In this document: positions 7,362-16,145 of the stretch, one piece after another
How the letters are laid out: each line of letters begins with the position of its first letter
Position numbering within the stretch: position 1 is the first letter of the stretch
From: Zemynaea arenosa
GTDB lineage: Bacteria > Pseudomonadota > Gammaproteobacteria > Burkholderiales > Burkholderiaceae_D
Reading direction: 5' to 3'
NCBI RefSeq assembly: GCF_004614185.1
Contig: NZ_SPVF01000203.1
Span: 1-32,033, forward strand
DNA: 32,033 nucleotides
Program-made: the position numbers and the translations under genes
Notes under the pieces: generated by a model
Databases searched by the model: none
What the model was told of the DNA's origin: nothing
The model's input: only the letters and a program-made list of their open reading frames with translations

Positions 7362-9269
7362 ATGAAAAGACGTTTTCTGAATCTTCCGCGTTACCAGAAG
7401 CAAATCCTCGCTGCGGCGTTCGATTTCTTTTGCCTGCCGCTTATCTTTATTATTTCGCTTCTGCTAGATACCGGCTCGAGCACGCCTCCGGCATCGTACG
7501 TACAATTCGCGATGATCGCGGGTATTTTGTCCATTCCCCTGTTCATTCGTCTCGGCCTTTACCGCGCCGTGATCCGTTATATCGATCACCAGATTATCGT
7601 GACCGTATTGACGGGCGTTGCACATTCGGTGGCCGCGCTGGCGATCGCTTATGCGGCCGTATTTACTTCCGTACCCTCGCCCACGCTGTTTTGTATTTAC
7701 GGTCTGAATACCATTCTGTACCTTCTGGCGAGCCGTTTTGCGGCCCGCGGGTATTTCCTGGGCGAGCGCCGCGCGCGCTTGCGGGCGCAGCCAGTCCTGA
7801 TCTATGGCGCCGGTACCGCCGGCAATGCGCTCGCCAGCGCGCTCATGGCGGCCGGTGAATACTTCCCGGTCGGCTTCGTCGACGACAACCCCCAAGTCAA
7901 GGACACGACGATTGCCGGCATCAAGGTCTACGGACCGGATGCGATGTCGCGGCTCCTTTCCAGGCACGGCATCAAGACGGTGCTACTGGCCATACCGTCG
8001 CTGTCGCGGCGCCGCCAGCGCGAGCTGGTCGATGCGCTGACCGAACTGCGCGTCAAGCTCAAGGTCACGCCGTCCATCAACAACCTGGTGCGCGGACACG
8101 CCCGCGTGGACGATGTGCGCCAGATCGAAATCGAAGACCTGCTCAGCCGCGACCAGGTCCAGCCGAACAGCGAGCTGCTGGCCAGCGCCATCCGTGGCAA
8201 ATCCGTCCTGGTCAGCGGCGCGGGCGGTTCCATCGGTTCCGAGCTGTGCCGCCAGATCGTGACGCACCGCCCTGCCCGGCTGGTGCTGCTGGAGTCCAGC
8301 GAGTATGGGCTGTACGCGGTGGAGCAGGAGCTCAACGAGCTGTGCGAGGCAGCAGGCCACGCGGTGGAAATCATCCCCTGCCTCGGTTCCGTGCTGGACC
8401 GGCCGCGCTGCGAGCAGATCATGCGTGCCTTCGGCGTCTCGTCGGTGTATCACGCGGCGGCGTACAAGCATGTGCCTTTGGTGGAGTACAACCCGATCCA
8501 GGGCCTGCGCAACAACGTGTTCGGCACGCTGGAACTGGCCCGGGCCGCGCAGGCCTGCGCCGTCAGCAGCTTCGTGCTGGTCTCGACCGACAAGGCCGTG
8601 CGCCCCACCAACGTGATGGGGGCCAGCAAGCGCTTGGCCGAGCTGATTCTCCAGGCCTTTGCGCGTCAGCCGGGGCCGACGCGGTTCTCGATGGTCCGCT
8701 TTGGCAACGTGCTGGGTTCGTCGGGCTCGGTGGTGCCGCTGTTCCGCAAGCAGATCGCCGCGGGCGGTCCGGTCACGCTCACCCACCCGGAGATCACGCG
8801 CTACTTCATGACCATTCCGGAAGCAGCCCAGCTGGTGATCCAGGCTGGCGCGCTGGCCGAGGGCGGCGACGTGTTCGTGCTGGACATGGGCGAGCCCGTG
8901 AAGATCGCCGATCTCGCGCGCAAGATGATTCACCTGAGCGGCATGGAAGTGGCCGATGGCACCACGCCGAACGGCATCGAGATCCGTTACGTGGGGCTGC
9001 GCCCAGGCGAGAAGCTGTACGAGGAACTGCTCATCGGTGACAACGTGTTCGGCACCGAGCACCCGCTGATCATGCGGGCGCGCGAGAACGAGATCGAGTG
9101 GGTTTTCCTGGAGAAGATGCTGAAGCAGCTGGATGAGGCATGCAATCGTGATGACCACGAGCTGATCCGTGCGCAGCTGATGAAGATTGTTAGCGAGTAC
9201 CGCCCCTCCTCGGAAATCGCGGACGCAGTTTGGAGCCGCGACTCCGGTCCGCTCCACGCGGCCAAATAA
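7362..9269 (+). CDS. Membrane-bound nucleotide-sugar 4,6-dehydratase (WbpM/CapD family)
   Basis: This family converts UDP-GlcNAc to the 4-keto-6-deoxy sugar, the first step toward UDP-QuiNAc, UDP-FucNAc or bacillosamine-type sugars. The 635-residue product has the full WbpM layout. An N-terminal membrane region has about four helices (residues 15-130). A first nucleotide-binding-like domain follows (IYGAGTAG, 147-154). The catalytic SDR domain starts with the NAD motif VSGAGGSIGSE (284-294). The active site reads STDKAVRPTNVMGASKR (408-424): Met419-x3-Lys423 replaces the usual Tyr-x3-Lys, a hallmark of this subfamily. The gene stands alone on the plus strand, convergent with the EPS operon, but its product fits that pathway together with the epimerase at 10020-10955 and the sugar transferase at 9451-10011. 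Confidence 0.92.
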   Translation: MKRRFLNLPRYQKQILAAAFDFFCLPLIFIISLLLDTGSSTPPASYVQFAMIAGILSIPLFIRLGLYRAVIRYIDHQIIVTVLTGVAHSVAALAIAYAAVFTSVPSPTLFCIYGLNTILYLLASRFAARGYFLGERRARLRAQPVLIYGAGTAGNALASALMAAGEYFPVGFVDDNPQVKDTTIAGIKVYGPDAMSRLLSRHGIKTVLLAIPSLSRRRQRELVDALTELRVKLKVTPSINNLVRGHARVDDVRQIEIEDLLSRDQVQPNSELLASAIRGKSVLVSGAGGSIGSELCRQIVTHRPARLVLLESSEYGLYAVEQELNELCEAAGHAVEIIPCLGSVLDRPRCEQIMRAFGVSSVYHAAAYKHVPLVEYNPIQGLRNNVFGTLELARAAQACAVSSFVLVSTDKAVRPTNVMGASKRLAELILQAFARQPGPTRFSMVRFGNVLGSSGSVVPLFRKQIAAGGPVTLTHPEITRYFMTIPEAAQLVIQAGALAEGGDVFVLDMGEPVKIADLARKMIHLSGMEVADGTTPNGIEIRYVGLRPGEKLYEELLIGDNVFGTEHPLIMRARENEIEWVFLEKMLKQLDEACNRDDHELIRAQLMKIVSEYRPSSEIADAVWSRDSGPLHAAK

Positions 9270-9450
9270 ATCCACAGCTAGATGAACGCCACCGCAGTTT
9301 AGCGAGCCGGTTGAACCGCGGCGGACTCACTGTTCAGGGACATTGATCCACGGCCGCGCGCAGAGTCACGGTCAGATCAGCTTACGGGGCAGCCGCCGTC
9401 AATTCGGGAGCCTCACGACCGCATTTCGCCGCCCATCGGGTCGCCCGGGA

Positions 9451-10011
9451 TCAATGTGACACGCCGTCCCGGCGCGCCACTTTCAATGCTGTCATCACGA
9501 TGATTTTCATATCGAAGCACAGGGATTGCGAACGTACGTAGTCCTCGTCGAGCTGTACTTTTTCCGGAATAGGGAGTTCATCGCGGCCGTTGATCTGGGC
9601 CCATCCGGTCAACCCTGGTCGCACCCGGTGCACTTCGCGTTCCGTACGCAAATTGATCAGGTCCTCTTGATTGAAGAGCGCCGGGCGCGGCCCTACTATG
9701 CTCATATCCCCTTTAAGGATGCACCACAGCTGAGGGATTTCATCCAGGCTGGACCTGCGCAAGAAACTACCGATCGGGGTCAGAAACTGTTTTGGGTCAT
9801 GCAGCAAATGGGTTGCAACCACCGGGGTATCAACACGCATGGTCCGCAACTTGGGCATGGAGAATATGCGGTTGTCCCGGCCCACTCGGTTGGACCAATA
9901 CATGACGGGGCCAGGCGAAGTCAGCTTGACCAGCACAGCGAGGACAAGTAAAGGCCCTAGGAAGAACGCCGCCGCCAACAGGCCCAACAGGAGATCGAGA
10001 AGTCGTTTCAT
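9451..10011 (-). CDS. Monotopic phosphoglycosyl transferase (initiating sugar transferase)
   Basis: Enzymes of this family move a sugar-1-phosphate from a UDP-sugar to undecaprenyl phosphate, starting the lipid-linked repeat unit on the cytoplasmic face. At 186 residues this is the minimal PglC-like form. It has one N-terminal hydrophobic re-entrant helix (residues 3-29), then FSMPKLRTMR (50-59), the catalytic Asp90-Glu91 dyad in SSLDEIPQL, KGDMSIVGPRP (100-110) and RPGLTGWAQINGR (131-143). The ATG at 10011 is preferred because it opens MKRLLDLLLG and lies 8 nt after the epimerase stop; upstream in-frame codons would overlap that gene. Residue 97 is Cys where many relatives have Asn (WNVLKG becomes WCILKG). 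Last gene of the EPS operon. The sugar specificity is inferred, not seen. Confidence 0.92.
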   Translation of the reverse strand: MKRLLDLLLGLLAAAFFLGPLLVLAVLVKLTSPGPVMYWSNRVGRDNRIFSMPKLRTMRVDTPVVATHLLHDPKQFLTPIGSFLRRSSLDEIPQLWCILKGDMSIVGPRPALFNQEDLINLRTEREVHRVRPGLTGWAQINGRDELPIPEKVQLDEDYVRSQSLCFDMKIIVMTALKVARRDGVSH

Positions 10012-10019
10012 GAACGTGC

Positions 10020-10955
10020 CTAATGTTGTACGAGAAAAGCTTTGACACACCGGTCGATGGCCGCGGCCGGACTGATGACAGGCCTCCAGTTGAGCACGTC
10101 GAGCGTGCTCCCTATATCGACCTGAAGGGATCCAAGAAGGCGCTCGGCAACTGCGCGCTTGCCCAGCATGGCGGCCCCAACCAGCATGAGCCCTACAGGC
10201 ACCGGCACCAGCCGGGGCGTCTGGCCAAGCGCTGCAGCGATATGTCGCACCAAGTCTCCGATGCTGAGGTCTTCGTTATCGGAGACGAGGAAAGTTTGCC
10301 CCGGAGCGTTGGGATGGTCCAGGCAGGTGATCAAGAGGTCGACCAGGTTGTCGAGAGCGACCATGCTACGAGCGTTGCGCACTGAGCCGAAGGGCAAGGG
10401 CCAGCCCTGTTGGACCAATCTGATCAAATTGAGGAAATTCGCTTTTACGCCGGGCCCATAAACAAGACACGGCCGCACGCTGACCACTTCCAGCCCCGTC
10501 TCGCTTGCAATTCGTGCGAGGCAGCGCTCCGCGTCCAGCTTCGAGACCCCATAGCCGTCGACTGGCGCGGGAGCGTCATCCGCGCGAAAAGGCGCACCAC
10601 GGGTGCCTTCACCGTTCACTTTGACGCTGCTGGCGAATACGAATCGGCGGATGCCGGCCGCGGCGGCGGCACGCGCCAGACCTTCGGTTGCCTCGACATT
10701 GACTTGCCGATAGACCGCCAATGGATCGGGCGCGCTGTCGGACATCACATGTACTCGTGCCGCCAGATGAATGACAGCGGTACACCCGTCGAGCGCCTGC
10801 GTCCAGTTGGTGTCCCGGCCAAGATCGCCAACAGCCACTTGTCCTGGTTGGGGATTTCTCCTCACGGCACCGCGCAGGGCGGTTCCGCGGCGGGCCAGCT
10901 CTGCACATACGGCCCGGCCCACAAACCCGTTCGCGCCAGTGACGAGGACAGTCAT
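10020..10955 (-). CDS. NAD-dependent epimerase/reductase of nucleotide sugars (WbpK/WbpV/GalE-like SDR)
   Basis: This 311-residue extended short-chain dehydrogenase probably reduces or epimerises a UDP-4-keto sugar at C4. The NAD motif TGANGFVG is at residues 6-13, the substrate Ser pair at 109-110 (FASSVKVNG) and the catalytic Tyr135-x3-Lys139 in GYGVSK. All key residues are present. The ATG at 10955 overlaps the upstream stop as ATGA, so translation is coupled. The sugar transferase follows after 8 nt. SDRs of this kind next to an initiating transferase, with a WbpM-type dehydratase nearby, typically make UDP-QuiNAc or UDP-FucNAc; which of the two cannot be read from sequence alone. A plain UDP-glucose 4-epimerase is the main alternative. 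Confidence 0.88.
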   Translation of the reverse strand: MTVLVTGANGFVGRAVCAELARRGTALRGAVRRNPQPGQVAVGDLGRDTNWTQALDGCTAVIHLAARVHVMSDSAPDPLAVYRQVNVEATEGLARAAAAAGIRRFVFASSVKVNGEGTRGAPFRADDAPAPVDGYGVSKLDAERCLARIASETGLEVVSVRPCLVYGPGVKANFLNLIRLVQQGWPLPFGSVRNARSMVALDNLVDLLITCLDHPNAPGQTFLVSDNEDLSIGDLVRHIAAALGQTPRLVPVPVGLMLVGAAMLGKRAVAERLLGSLQVDIGSTLDVLNWRPVISPAAAIDRCVKAFLVQH

Positions 10956-12133
10956 CGGTTTGCCCCCGATAAGAGTTCCTGGTACAGCCCCAGGGTGTGG
11001 CGCGCCACGGCGGTGTCGGAGAAATCGTTCACCACCATGGCTCGCCCCGCCATTCCCATGCGGACGCGCCTTTCGCTGTCCAACAGCAGTTGCTGTAACG
11101 CGTGCGCCAGGGCTTGCGCATCCTGTGCCGGCACCAGCATGCCGTTCACTCCATGGCGGACGATTTCCCGACACCCCGGGACATCCGTCGTTACGATGGC
11201 ACGGCCGCAGGCGGCAGCTTCCAGCAGCGCTTTGGGGAGGCCTTCCCGATAGGATGGCAGGCACACAATATGGCTGGCCGCGAACACGGCCGGCATGTCA
11301 CTGCGGCGTCCCCACCATTCAACCACGCCTTCCCTGACCCAACCGGACAGCTCTGTTTCCGTCAGTGCTGCCGGGTTGCACGAGTCGCACCCACCAACCA
11401 GAACAAAACGTGCAACCATCCCGCGTCGCTTCAATAGCCGCGCTGCATCAACAAATTCCGCAACGCCCTTGTCGCGCAACATGCGTGCGGGGAGCACCAC
11501 CAGCGGGACCCCTTCGGGCTCCGCGGCCACGTCGTATTCACGGGTATCCACGCCAGCGCCGCGGATCAGACGCAGTGACTGTTGACGCACCCCCGCCTCC
11601 TCCACCATCAGCGAACAGTCATCCGGATTCTGGAGAATCAGCACCTGGTTGGGTGCACCCAGCAAACCACGGAATGCCGCGAGCACAAGCCGTCGCATGA
11701 TGCCGCGACGGGCTGACTTCCCGGTAAAGATGGCGCCCATGCCTCCGAGAGCGTTCACGACCGCCGGCACCCGGACCAGCTTCGAAACGAGGGAGCCATA
11801 CACCACGGGCTTGATCGCGACGTGGTGCACGACATCCGGTTTCACTTGCCGGTAGATTCTCCAGAGATCGAAGACGGCCGTGCATTCCGCGAGCAGGCCA
11901 ACAGACGAGCGCTTCAGCCGCCACGGATGCAGTTCAATTCCGGCGGCCTCGATGTACGCGCCATGCTCAGCAACGTTTGTTGCGACTGCGACCCGCATCC
12001 CCTGTTGAACTGCCGCGACCGCCAAATGCAGTCTGTGGGAACAGAAGTACCAGTCTTCGGTAACCACGAACAGCAACTGGCGTTCAGCAAGCGCCCCCTC
12101 GGTGGCCTTGACTTCGCGGCCGCTCATCAGCAT
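10952..12133 (-). CDS. Glycosyltransferase family 4 (PglA-like)
   Basis: A retaining GT-B glycosyltransferase of up to 393 residues that should add a sugar to the growing lipid-linked unit in the cytoplasm. The N-terminal Rossmann half opens with LLFVVTEDWYFCSHR. A VVNALGGMGAIFTG segment lies near residue 126, and the C-terminal nucleotide-sugar site carries PSYREGLPKALLEAAACG, the E-x7-E signature of GT4. The opening and overall pattern resemble transferases that act right after the initiating HexNAc (PglA type), which fits the neighbouring sugar transferase (inference). Two start codons are possible: ATG 12133, or ATG 12127 which touches the asnB stop as TGATG. No strong Shine-Dalgarno decides between them. 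The stop overlaps the epimerase start. Confidence 0.9.
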   Translation of the reverse strand: MLMSGREVKATEGALAERQLLFVVTEDWYFCSHRLHLAVAAVQQGMRVAVATNVAEHGAYIEAAGIELHPWRLKRSSVGLLAECTAVFDLWRIYRQVKPDVVHHVAIKPVVYGSLVSKLVRVPAVVNALGGMGAIFTGKSARRGIMRRLVLAAFRGLLGAPNQVLILQNPDDCSLMVEEAGVRQQSLRLIRGAGVDTREYDVAAEPEGVPLVVLPARMLRDKGVAEFVDAARLLKRRGMVARFVLVGGCDSCNPAALTETELSGWVREGVVEWWGRRSDMPAVFAASHIVCLPSYREGLPKALLEAAACGRAIVTTDVPGCREIVRHGVNGMLVPAQDAQALAHALQQLLLDSERRVRMGMAGRAMVVNDFSDTAVARHTLGLYQELLSGANR

Positions 12134-14058
12134 GCGCTACCCGCTTTCTGCCGGTGCAGCCATGAGTTGAACATCAACACACTCCACAAATGATTGGACC
12201 AATTGCGTTCCCCCGCCAGATGCTGGCGCCAGCGTCTGCGCACCACGGAAACATTCAGCAAGCCGTCTTTCCGCAGCGTTTCTTCGCTGAGGAGATCCTC
12301 CACCCAAGCCCTCAGCGGACCGCGCATCCAGTCGCCGACTGGAACACCGAACCCCATTTTCGGCCGCTCGATCAGCTCGGCTGGAACGCTGCGGTAGAGT
12401 AATTGCCGAAGCGGCCACTTGGGCGCACCGTGCCGAGTCCGGATCGAATGCGGCAGACTCAGTGCAAACTCGACGATACGGTGGTCGAGCAGGGGCACGC
12501 GGGTCTCCAGCGAAACCGCCATCGATGCCCGATCGACCTTGGCCAGAATGTCGTCCGGGAGATACGTCAACAGGTCGGCGCGCATGAGCTGGGGTACCAG
12601 CGGGGCTTGCGGGTCGCCCCGGCCGTCCAGTGGAGTCAGCAGCACCGCATCGTGGTTGAGCACCACTTCGTCCTCGTAATCCCAATCGGATATCAGGCGC
12701 AGGTACAGGTCCATTGGGGCAGCCGCGGCCAGGAGGCGCGAGCCTTTATGCAATCGGTCCCCTAACTGCCTGGTACGGCGCAATGCGGCCACATTCCACA
12801 GCTGCGGCGGCACAGCGCGGATGGCACGACCACACATGCGCCGTACACCCAGAGGTATGCGCTGCTGCCGCGTCCAGAGGCGCTCGGCCATGGCATACCG
12901 GCCATAACCGGCAAAGAGTTCGTCCCCCCCATCTCCCGATAGCGCAACCGTAACATCCCGACGTGCAAGCTTGGCCACGAGGTAGGTTGGGATCTGCGAG
13001 CTGTCCGAGAATGGCTCGTCGAAGAAGTCCGGCAAATGAGGAATCGTCGCGCGCGCATCCTCCGGCGTGACGTACAGCTCGGTATGCTCCGTACCAAGAT
13101 GGCGAGCTACCGCTTTTGCATGATGCGCTTCATTAAAGGCCGCCTCTTGAAAACCGATGCTGAATGTACGAACAGACCGGCTCGACTGCGCCTGCATTGC
13201 GGCCACAACCGTCGATGAATCAATGCCGCCCGACAGGAATGCGCCAAGCGGAACATCTGCCATCATCTGTTGGCCCACGGCCGAAGCGACCAGGCGCCCC
13301 AATGCCTCCACGGCCTCGTCCGGGGACCCTGCAAACGGCTGCGCCAAGCCAGCCGCTGCGGCCTGCTCTACGCCCCAATAGCGGGTCACCTCGCAGGCAC
13401 GGCTGGGAAGCTTCAGGGTGAGCACCGTGCCCGGCAGCAGCTTCTGGATGCCCTCATAGATGGTATGAGGCGCCGTGATATATCCGTGCCTGAGCTGCAG
13501 AGCCAGCGCCCCGGAGTGCACGCCGGCATGGAAACGCGGGTGCGCGCGCAGCGCTTTCAATTCCGACCCAAACAAGAACGTGTCACCCTGCCAACCGTAG
13601 TACAACGGCTTTTCACCGAGCCGATCGCGTACCAGCGAGAGCTCCCGGCGCTCGCGGTCCCACAGAGCAATCGCAAACATGCCCTGGCAACGCCGCAACG
13701 TGGCTTCAAGCCCCCAGCGCTCGATGCCCGCCAACAAAGTCTCTGTGTCGGAACTGCCGCGCCATCCGATCGCGTCGCCCAGCTCAGCCCGAAGTGCCCG
13801 GTGGTTATAGATCTCGCCGTTGAACACAATCACATATCGTTCGCCGGAAGAAGCCATGGGTTGATGACCCGCGGGGCTGAGATCCACGATCGCAAGCCGA
13901 CGATGGCCCAGGGCGACTTCGGCCGCTGCGTCCACCCAATGGCCGTAATCGTCCGGCCCTCTGGCTGCGATCGCAGACGCCATGCGAACGACGGTTTCGA
14001 CCGCGCGATCCTTCGTGGTGACGCCACCAAACCCCACATATCCAACAATACCGCACAT
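12127..14058 (-). CDS. asnB: Glutamine-hydrolysing asparagine synthetase-type amidotransferase
   Basis: Class II glutamine amidotransferase fused to a PP-loop synthetase. It releases ammonia from glutamine and amidates an adenylated carboxylate, classically aspartate. The start at ATG 14058 is fixed by the catalytic Cys2 (MCGIVGYVGF), which must be exposed at the N-terminus. Further motifs are RGPDDYGHW (33-41), FNGEIYNH (79-86), the ATP pyrophosphatase loop SGGIDSS (276-282) and ALSGDGGDELFAGYGRY in the synthetase half. At 643 residues it is full length. It starts 2 nt after the deacetylase stop and its stop overlaps the next glycosyltransferase. Inside an EPS operon, enzymes of this family may amidate a uronic acid or aminoacyl group of the polymer rather than make asparagine (inference). 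Confidence 0.92.
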   Translation of the reverse strand: MCGIVGYVGFGGVTTKDRAVETVVRMASAIAARGPDDYGHWVDAAAEVALGHRRLAIVDLSPAGHQPMASSGERYVIVFNGEIYNHRALRAELGDAIGWRGSSDTETLLAGIERWGLEATLRRCQGMFAIALWDRERRELSLVRDRLGEKPLYYGWQGDTFLFGSELKALRAHPRFHAGVHSGALALQLRHGYITAPHTIYEGIQKLLPGTVLTLKLPSRACEVTRYWGVEQAAAAGLAQPFAGSPDEAVEALGRLVASAVGQQMMADVPLGAFLSGGIDSSTVVAAMQAQSSRSVRTFSIGFQEAAFNEAHHAKAVARHLGTEHTELYVTPEDARATIPHLPDFFDEPFSDSSQIPTYLVAKLARRDVTVALSGDGGDELFAGYGRYAMAERLWTRQQRIPLGVRRMCGRAIRAVPPQLWNVAALRRTRQLGDRLHKGSRLLAAAAPMDLYLRLISDWDYEDEVVLNHDAVLLTPLDGRGDPQAPLVPQLMRADLLTYLPDDILAKVDRASMAVSLETRVPLLDHRIVEFALSLPHSIRTRHGAPKWPLRQLLYRSVPAELIERPKMGFGVPVGDWMRGPLRAWVEDLLSEETLRKDGLLNVSVVRRRWRQHLAGERNWSNHLWSVLMFNSWLHRQKAGSAC

Positions 14059-14060
14059 GT

Positions 14061-14807
14061 TCAGGTTTTCCCGGGAATGTGGCGCAGCGCCCGGGCCGCA
14101 CGCAAAGCCCATTCGCTTCCATGCCGCATGACGGCCGGGATCAGAGGAAATGGACTGCGTACCGACGACGCCTCGGCAAAACTGATGATCCGATGACGCT
14201 GGGTGCGGATGAAGCGGATTGCCCGCTCGACGGCTTCTATAGACATATTGTTGGAGTGCAGGCAGATCGTGTACACGCCCAACCCGAAGTGCTTCGGGCT
14301 CGAGAATAACTGCGGCACTGCCAGCATTCCTCTCAAGCGGTATGGGTAGCACCCATACCCATCGGTAACGGCGGTGAATCCCAAGTTTGCAAGTGCCCGC
14401 AACGTGTTGTCATCAAACGAGTGGCCGGGCGCCATGAAGACGGGCTCCCAAACCCCTTCGCTTTCGAGTATCGCCTTCCCGGCGCTCAGCTTTTCGAGCT
14501 GCAGCGCGTAGGGAAGGTCCGCGAACTCCGAGCGCTTATTGATGCCAAGCAGGCCGCTGTCAAGGGTGGCGTATTCATGGGTATACCCGTGTTGCGCGAT
14601 CGTCCAGCCTGCGTCCTTCCAGCGACGTACTTCGGCCCAGAACTGCGGCCGGGCATCATCGACATTCAGTTTCGTGTCGCGGCAATCCGGGACGACGCCG
14701 ACGAGGTAGTGCAGTCCCAGTTCATCGGCCAGATCGATGAATGGCTGAAATGCGTCCCAACGCATTCGCGGGGTGACATCATCGAAGCGGATCAGAAACT
14801 TCGGCAT
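14061..14807 (-). CDS. DUF2334/polysaccharide-deacetylase-like protein
   Basis: A 248-residue NodB-fold protein likely to act on an acetylated sugar or on a polymer. It has the metal-site layout expected for deacetylases: an Asp pair at residues 9-10 (IRFDDV), a His-x3-His motif at 73-77 (AQHGYTHEYA) and an FMAPGHSFD segment further on that resembles the family's substrate loop. No signal peptide is visible, so it would act in the cytoplasm, unlike the periplasmic PgaB type. The start ATG at 14807 overlaps the methyltransferase stop as TGATG. It sits between a methyltransferase and AsnB, in a block of apparent decoration enzymes. The fold is well supported; the substrate is unknown. Confidence 0.85.
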   Translation of the reverse strand: MPKFLIRFDDVTPRMRWDAFQPFIDLADELGLHYLVGVVPDCRDTKLNVDDARPQFWAEVRRWKDAGWTIAQHGYTHEYATLDSGLLGINKRSEFADLPYALQLEKLSAGKAILESEGVWEPVFMAPGHSFDDNTLRALANLGFTAVTDGYGCYPYRLRGMLAVPQLFSSPKHFGLGVYTICLHSNNMSIEAVERAIRFIRTQRHRIISFAEASSVRSPFPLIPAVMRHGSEWALRAARALRHIPGKT

Positions 14808-15391
14808 CAATCGGTCTCCGCCTGCACGTCGATGACATACAGCCCATGATGGGGCGCGCGCAGACTCCTCGACGAGACACTGCAATGATGCGCCTCCTTG
14901 AACACATTCACATGCATCGGGTTGTAATAAACGATTCGAATGTTCCGCCTAGATGCTCTCGCGCAGCTTCTTACGGCGGCGAGGAAGCCCTTCATCACCG
15001 GCTCGGAAAACGGGTTGAACATATAGACCAGCGTGGTCTCGGGAGGTAGGAGTTGGCACGCGTCGCCACAGCGAATCTCGACATTGCGGTAGCGCGACAG
15101 CCGTTTCGCGGTTTCGCTGGCAACCTCGGGATCAAGCTCGATCCCGACGATTCGCGAGCCGGGAAAGCGGCTCAACCAGTAATTCAGAACCCGTCCTTTT
15201 CCACATCCGACATCCACCAGTACTGACGCTTGAGGCAATTCGTCAGCGAAAATTTCCTCCAGCGCCGCATAGTCGGAATTGGCGGTGTCATAGGCGCCCG
15301 TGTCGCCAAACGGCGTTTTCTTGACTCCCCCCAGGAATTGCCCATACCGCAAATCACGAGCCAGGTTTTTGAGTAAGCGCGCTAGATTCAT
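14807..15391 (-). CDS. Class I SAM-dependent methyltransferase
   Basis: A 194-residue Rossmann-fold methyltransferase. The SAM-binding glycine motif is VDVGCGKGRVL (59-69), followed by the acidic end of strand 2 (GIELDPE, 83-89) and a motif IV-like VYMFNPFSE. The start at ATG 15391 begins MNLARLLKNLARDLRYGQFL and lies 7 nt after the stop of the upstream acyltransferase-like gene. Upstream in-frame codons would run into that gene. No signal peptide or membrane helix. In this operon it could O-methylate a sugar or a non-sugar substituent; the acceptor cannot be told from the sequence. Confidence 0.88.
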   Translation of the reverse strand: MNLARLLKNLARDLRYGQFLGGVKKTPFGDTGAYDTANSDYAALEEIFADELPQASVLVDVGCGKGRVLNYWLSRFPGSRIVGIELDPEVASETAKRLSRYRNVEIRCGDACQLLPPETTLVYMFNPFSEPVMKGFLAAVRSCARASRRNIRIVYYNPMHVNVFKEAHHCSVSSRSLRAPHHGLYVIDVQAETD

Positions 15392-15398
15392 GTGGGAC

Positions 15399-16145
15399 TC
15401 ATTTGCGTCGAAAAAACGAAACCATCCGGAGCAGACCCAGAGCCATACGTCCGCGCACCGACGTCGCACACATATCGTTGAACTCGGTCATGACTACGGC
15501 GCCGAAGGACAGCTTGAATTCATCAATGGACTGCAATTCCCGGCTTCCTGAAATCCCCCCAAAGTCGTACACCTTGAAACCACTGGACTTGAAGTGATTG
15601 ATCATGCGCCAATGCAGGAGCTTGTTAATACGGCCTGTGAGCTGGCGGATCTGCTCGTCACGCCGCGCGGCGGAATAGAGGAGCCGCGCGCGCGTGCCGT
15701 CACAGATATAGGCGTGAGCTGCCATAAGGCCATGTTCCGAGTGTGACGCTGCGACCAGCCGCAGCCCGCCCGCCGCCGCAAGCGCTTTCAGCTTCAAGGA
15801 ATTCCCGGGGCGTATGCGCTTCGCAAACGCAAACTCGTTGTAGAAGGCCAAGAAGGTGTCGATGGCGGCACCGTTCGGCTGGTCTTCGATAACGAAACTG
15901 GCAGAATCGCGTTGATCCGCACGCCGGATTTCATAGGCGACCTGCTTGCGCATCCGGCTCAGCAGATCGTCCCGGTCGAAGCCGAGATCGACCACGCAAG
16001 TCCGGAACTCCACTGCCCGTGGACTGGTCCGCTGGGCAGACTGCAGGTAGAGCACCACATCTGCCGTGGCCTCCACGTGACGCTGATCCGCGAAATACAG
16101 TTCGCACAGGGACAGCCCCCTCATTCGGCGATAGGCAATCAACAT
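15399..16145 (-). CDS. FemAB/GNAT-like acyltransferase
   Basis: A 248-residue acyl-CoA N-acyltransferase-fold protein. The C-terminal half shows the pattern typical of FemAB/BioF2-like and related EPS-locus acyltransferases: LLHWRMINHFKSSGFKVYDF followed by GGISG, after an AAHAYICDGTRARLLYSAA strand pair. The protein is shorter than two-domain FemAB enzymes (about 330-400 residues), so it seems to hold one complete fold and part of another. The start ATG 16145 overlaps the preceding glycosyltransferase by 7 nt. It may transfer an acetyl, acyl or aminoacyl group to an amino sugar of the repeat unit (inference). The donor is unknown. Confidence 0.75.
   Translation of the reverse strand: MLIAYRRMRGLSLCELYFADQRHVEATADVVLYLQSAQRTSPRAVEFRTCVVDLGFDRDDLLSRMRKQVAYEIRRADQRDSASFVIEDQPNGAAIDTFLAFYNEFAFAKRIRPGNSLKLKALAAAGGLRLVAASHSEHGLMAAHAYICDGTRARLLYSAARRDEQIRQLTGRINKLLHWRMINHFKSSGFKVYDFGGISGSRELQSIDEFKLSFGAVVMTEFNDMCATSVRGRMALGLLRMVSFFRRK

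Noticed and set aside
9270-9450. Search for a terminator between the convergent dehydratase and sugar transferase genes
   Set aside because: Only short GC stems without U tracts were seen, so no terminator is annotated in this 181-bp gap.
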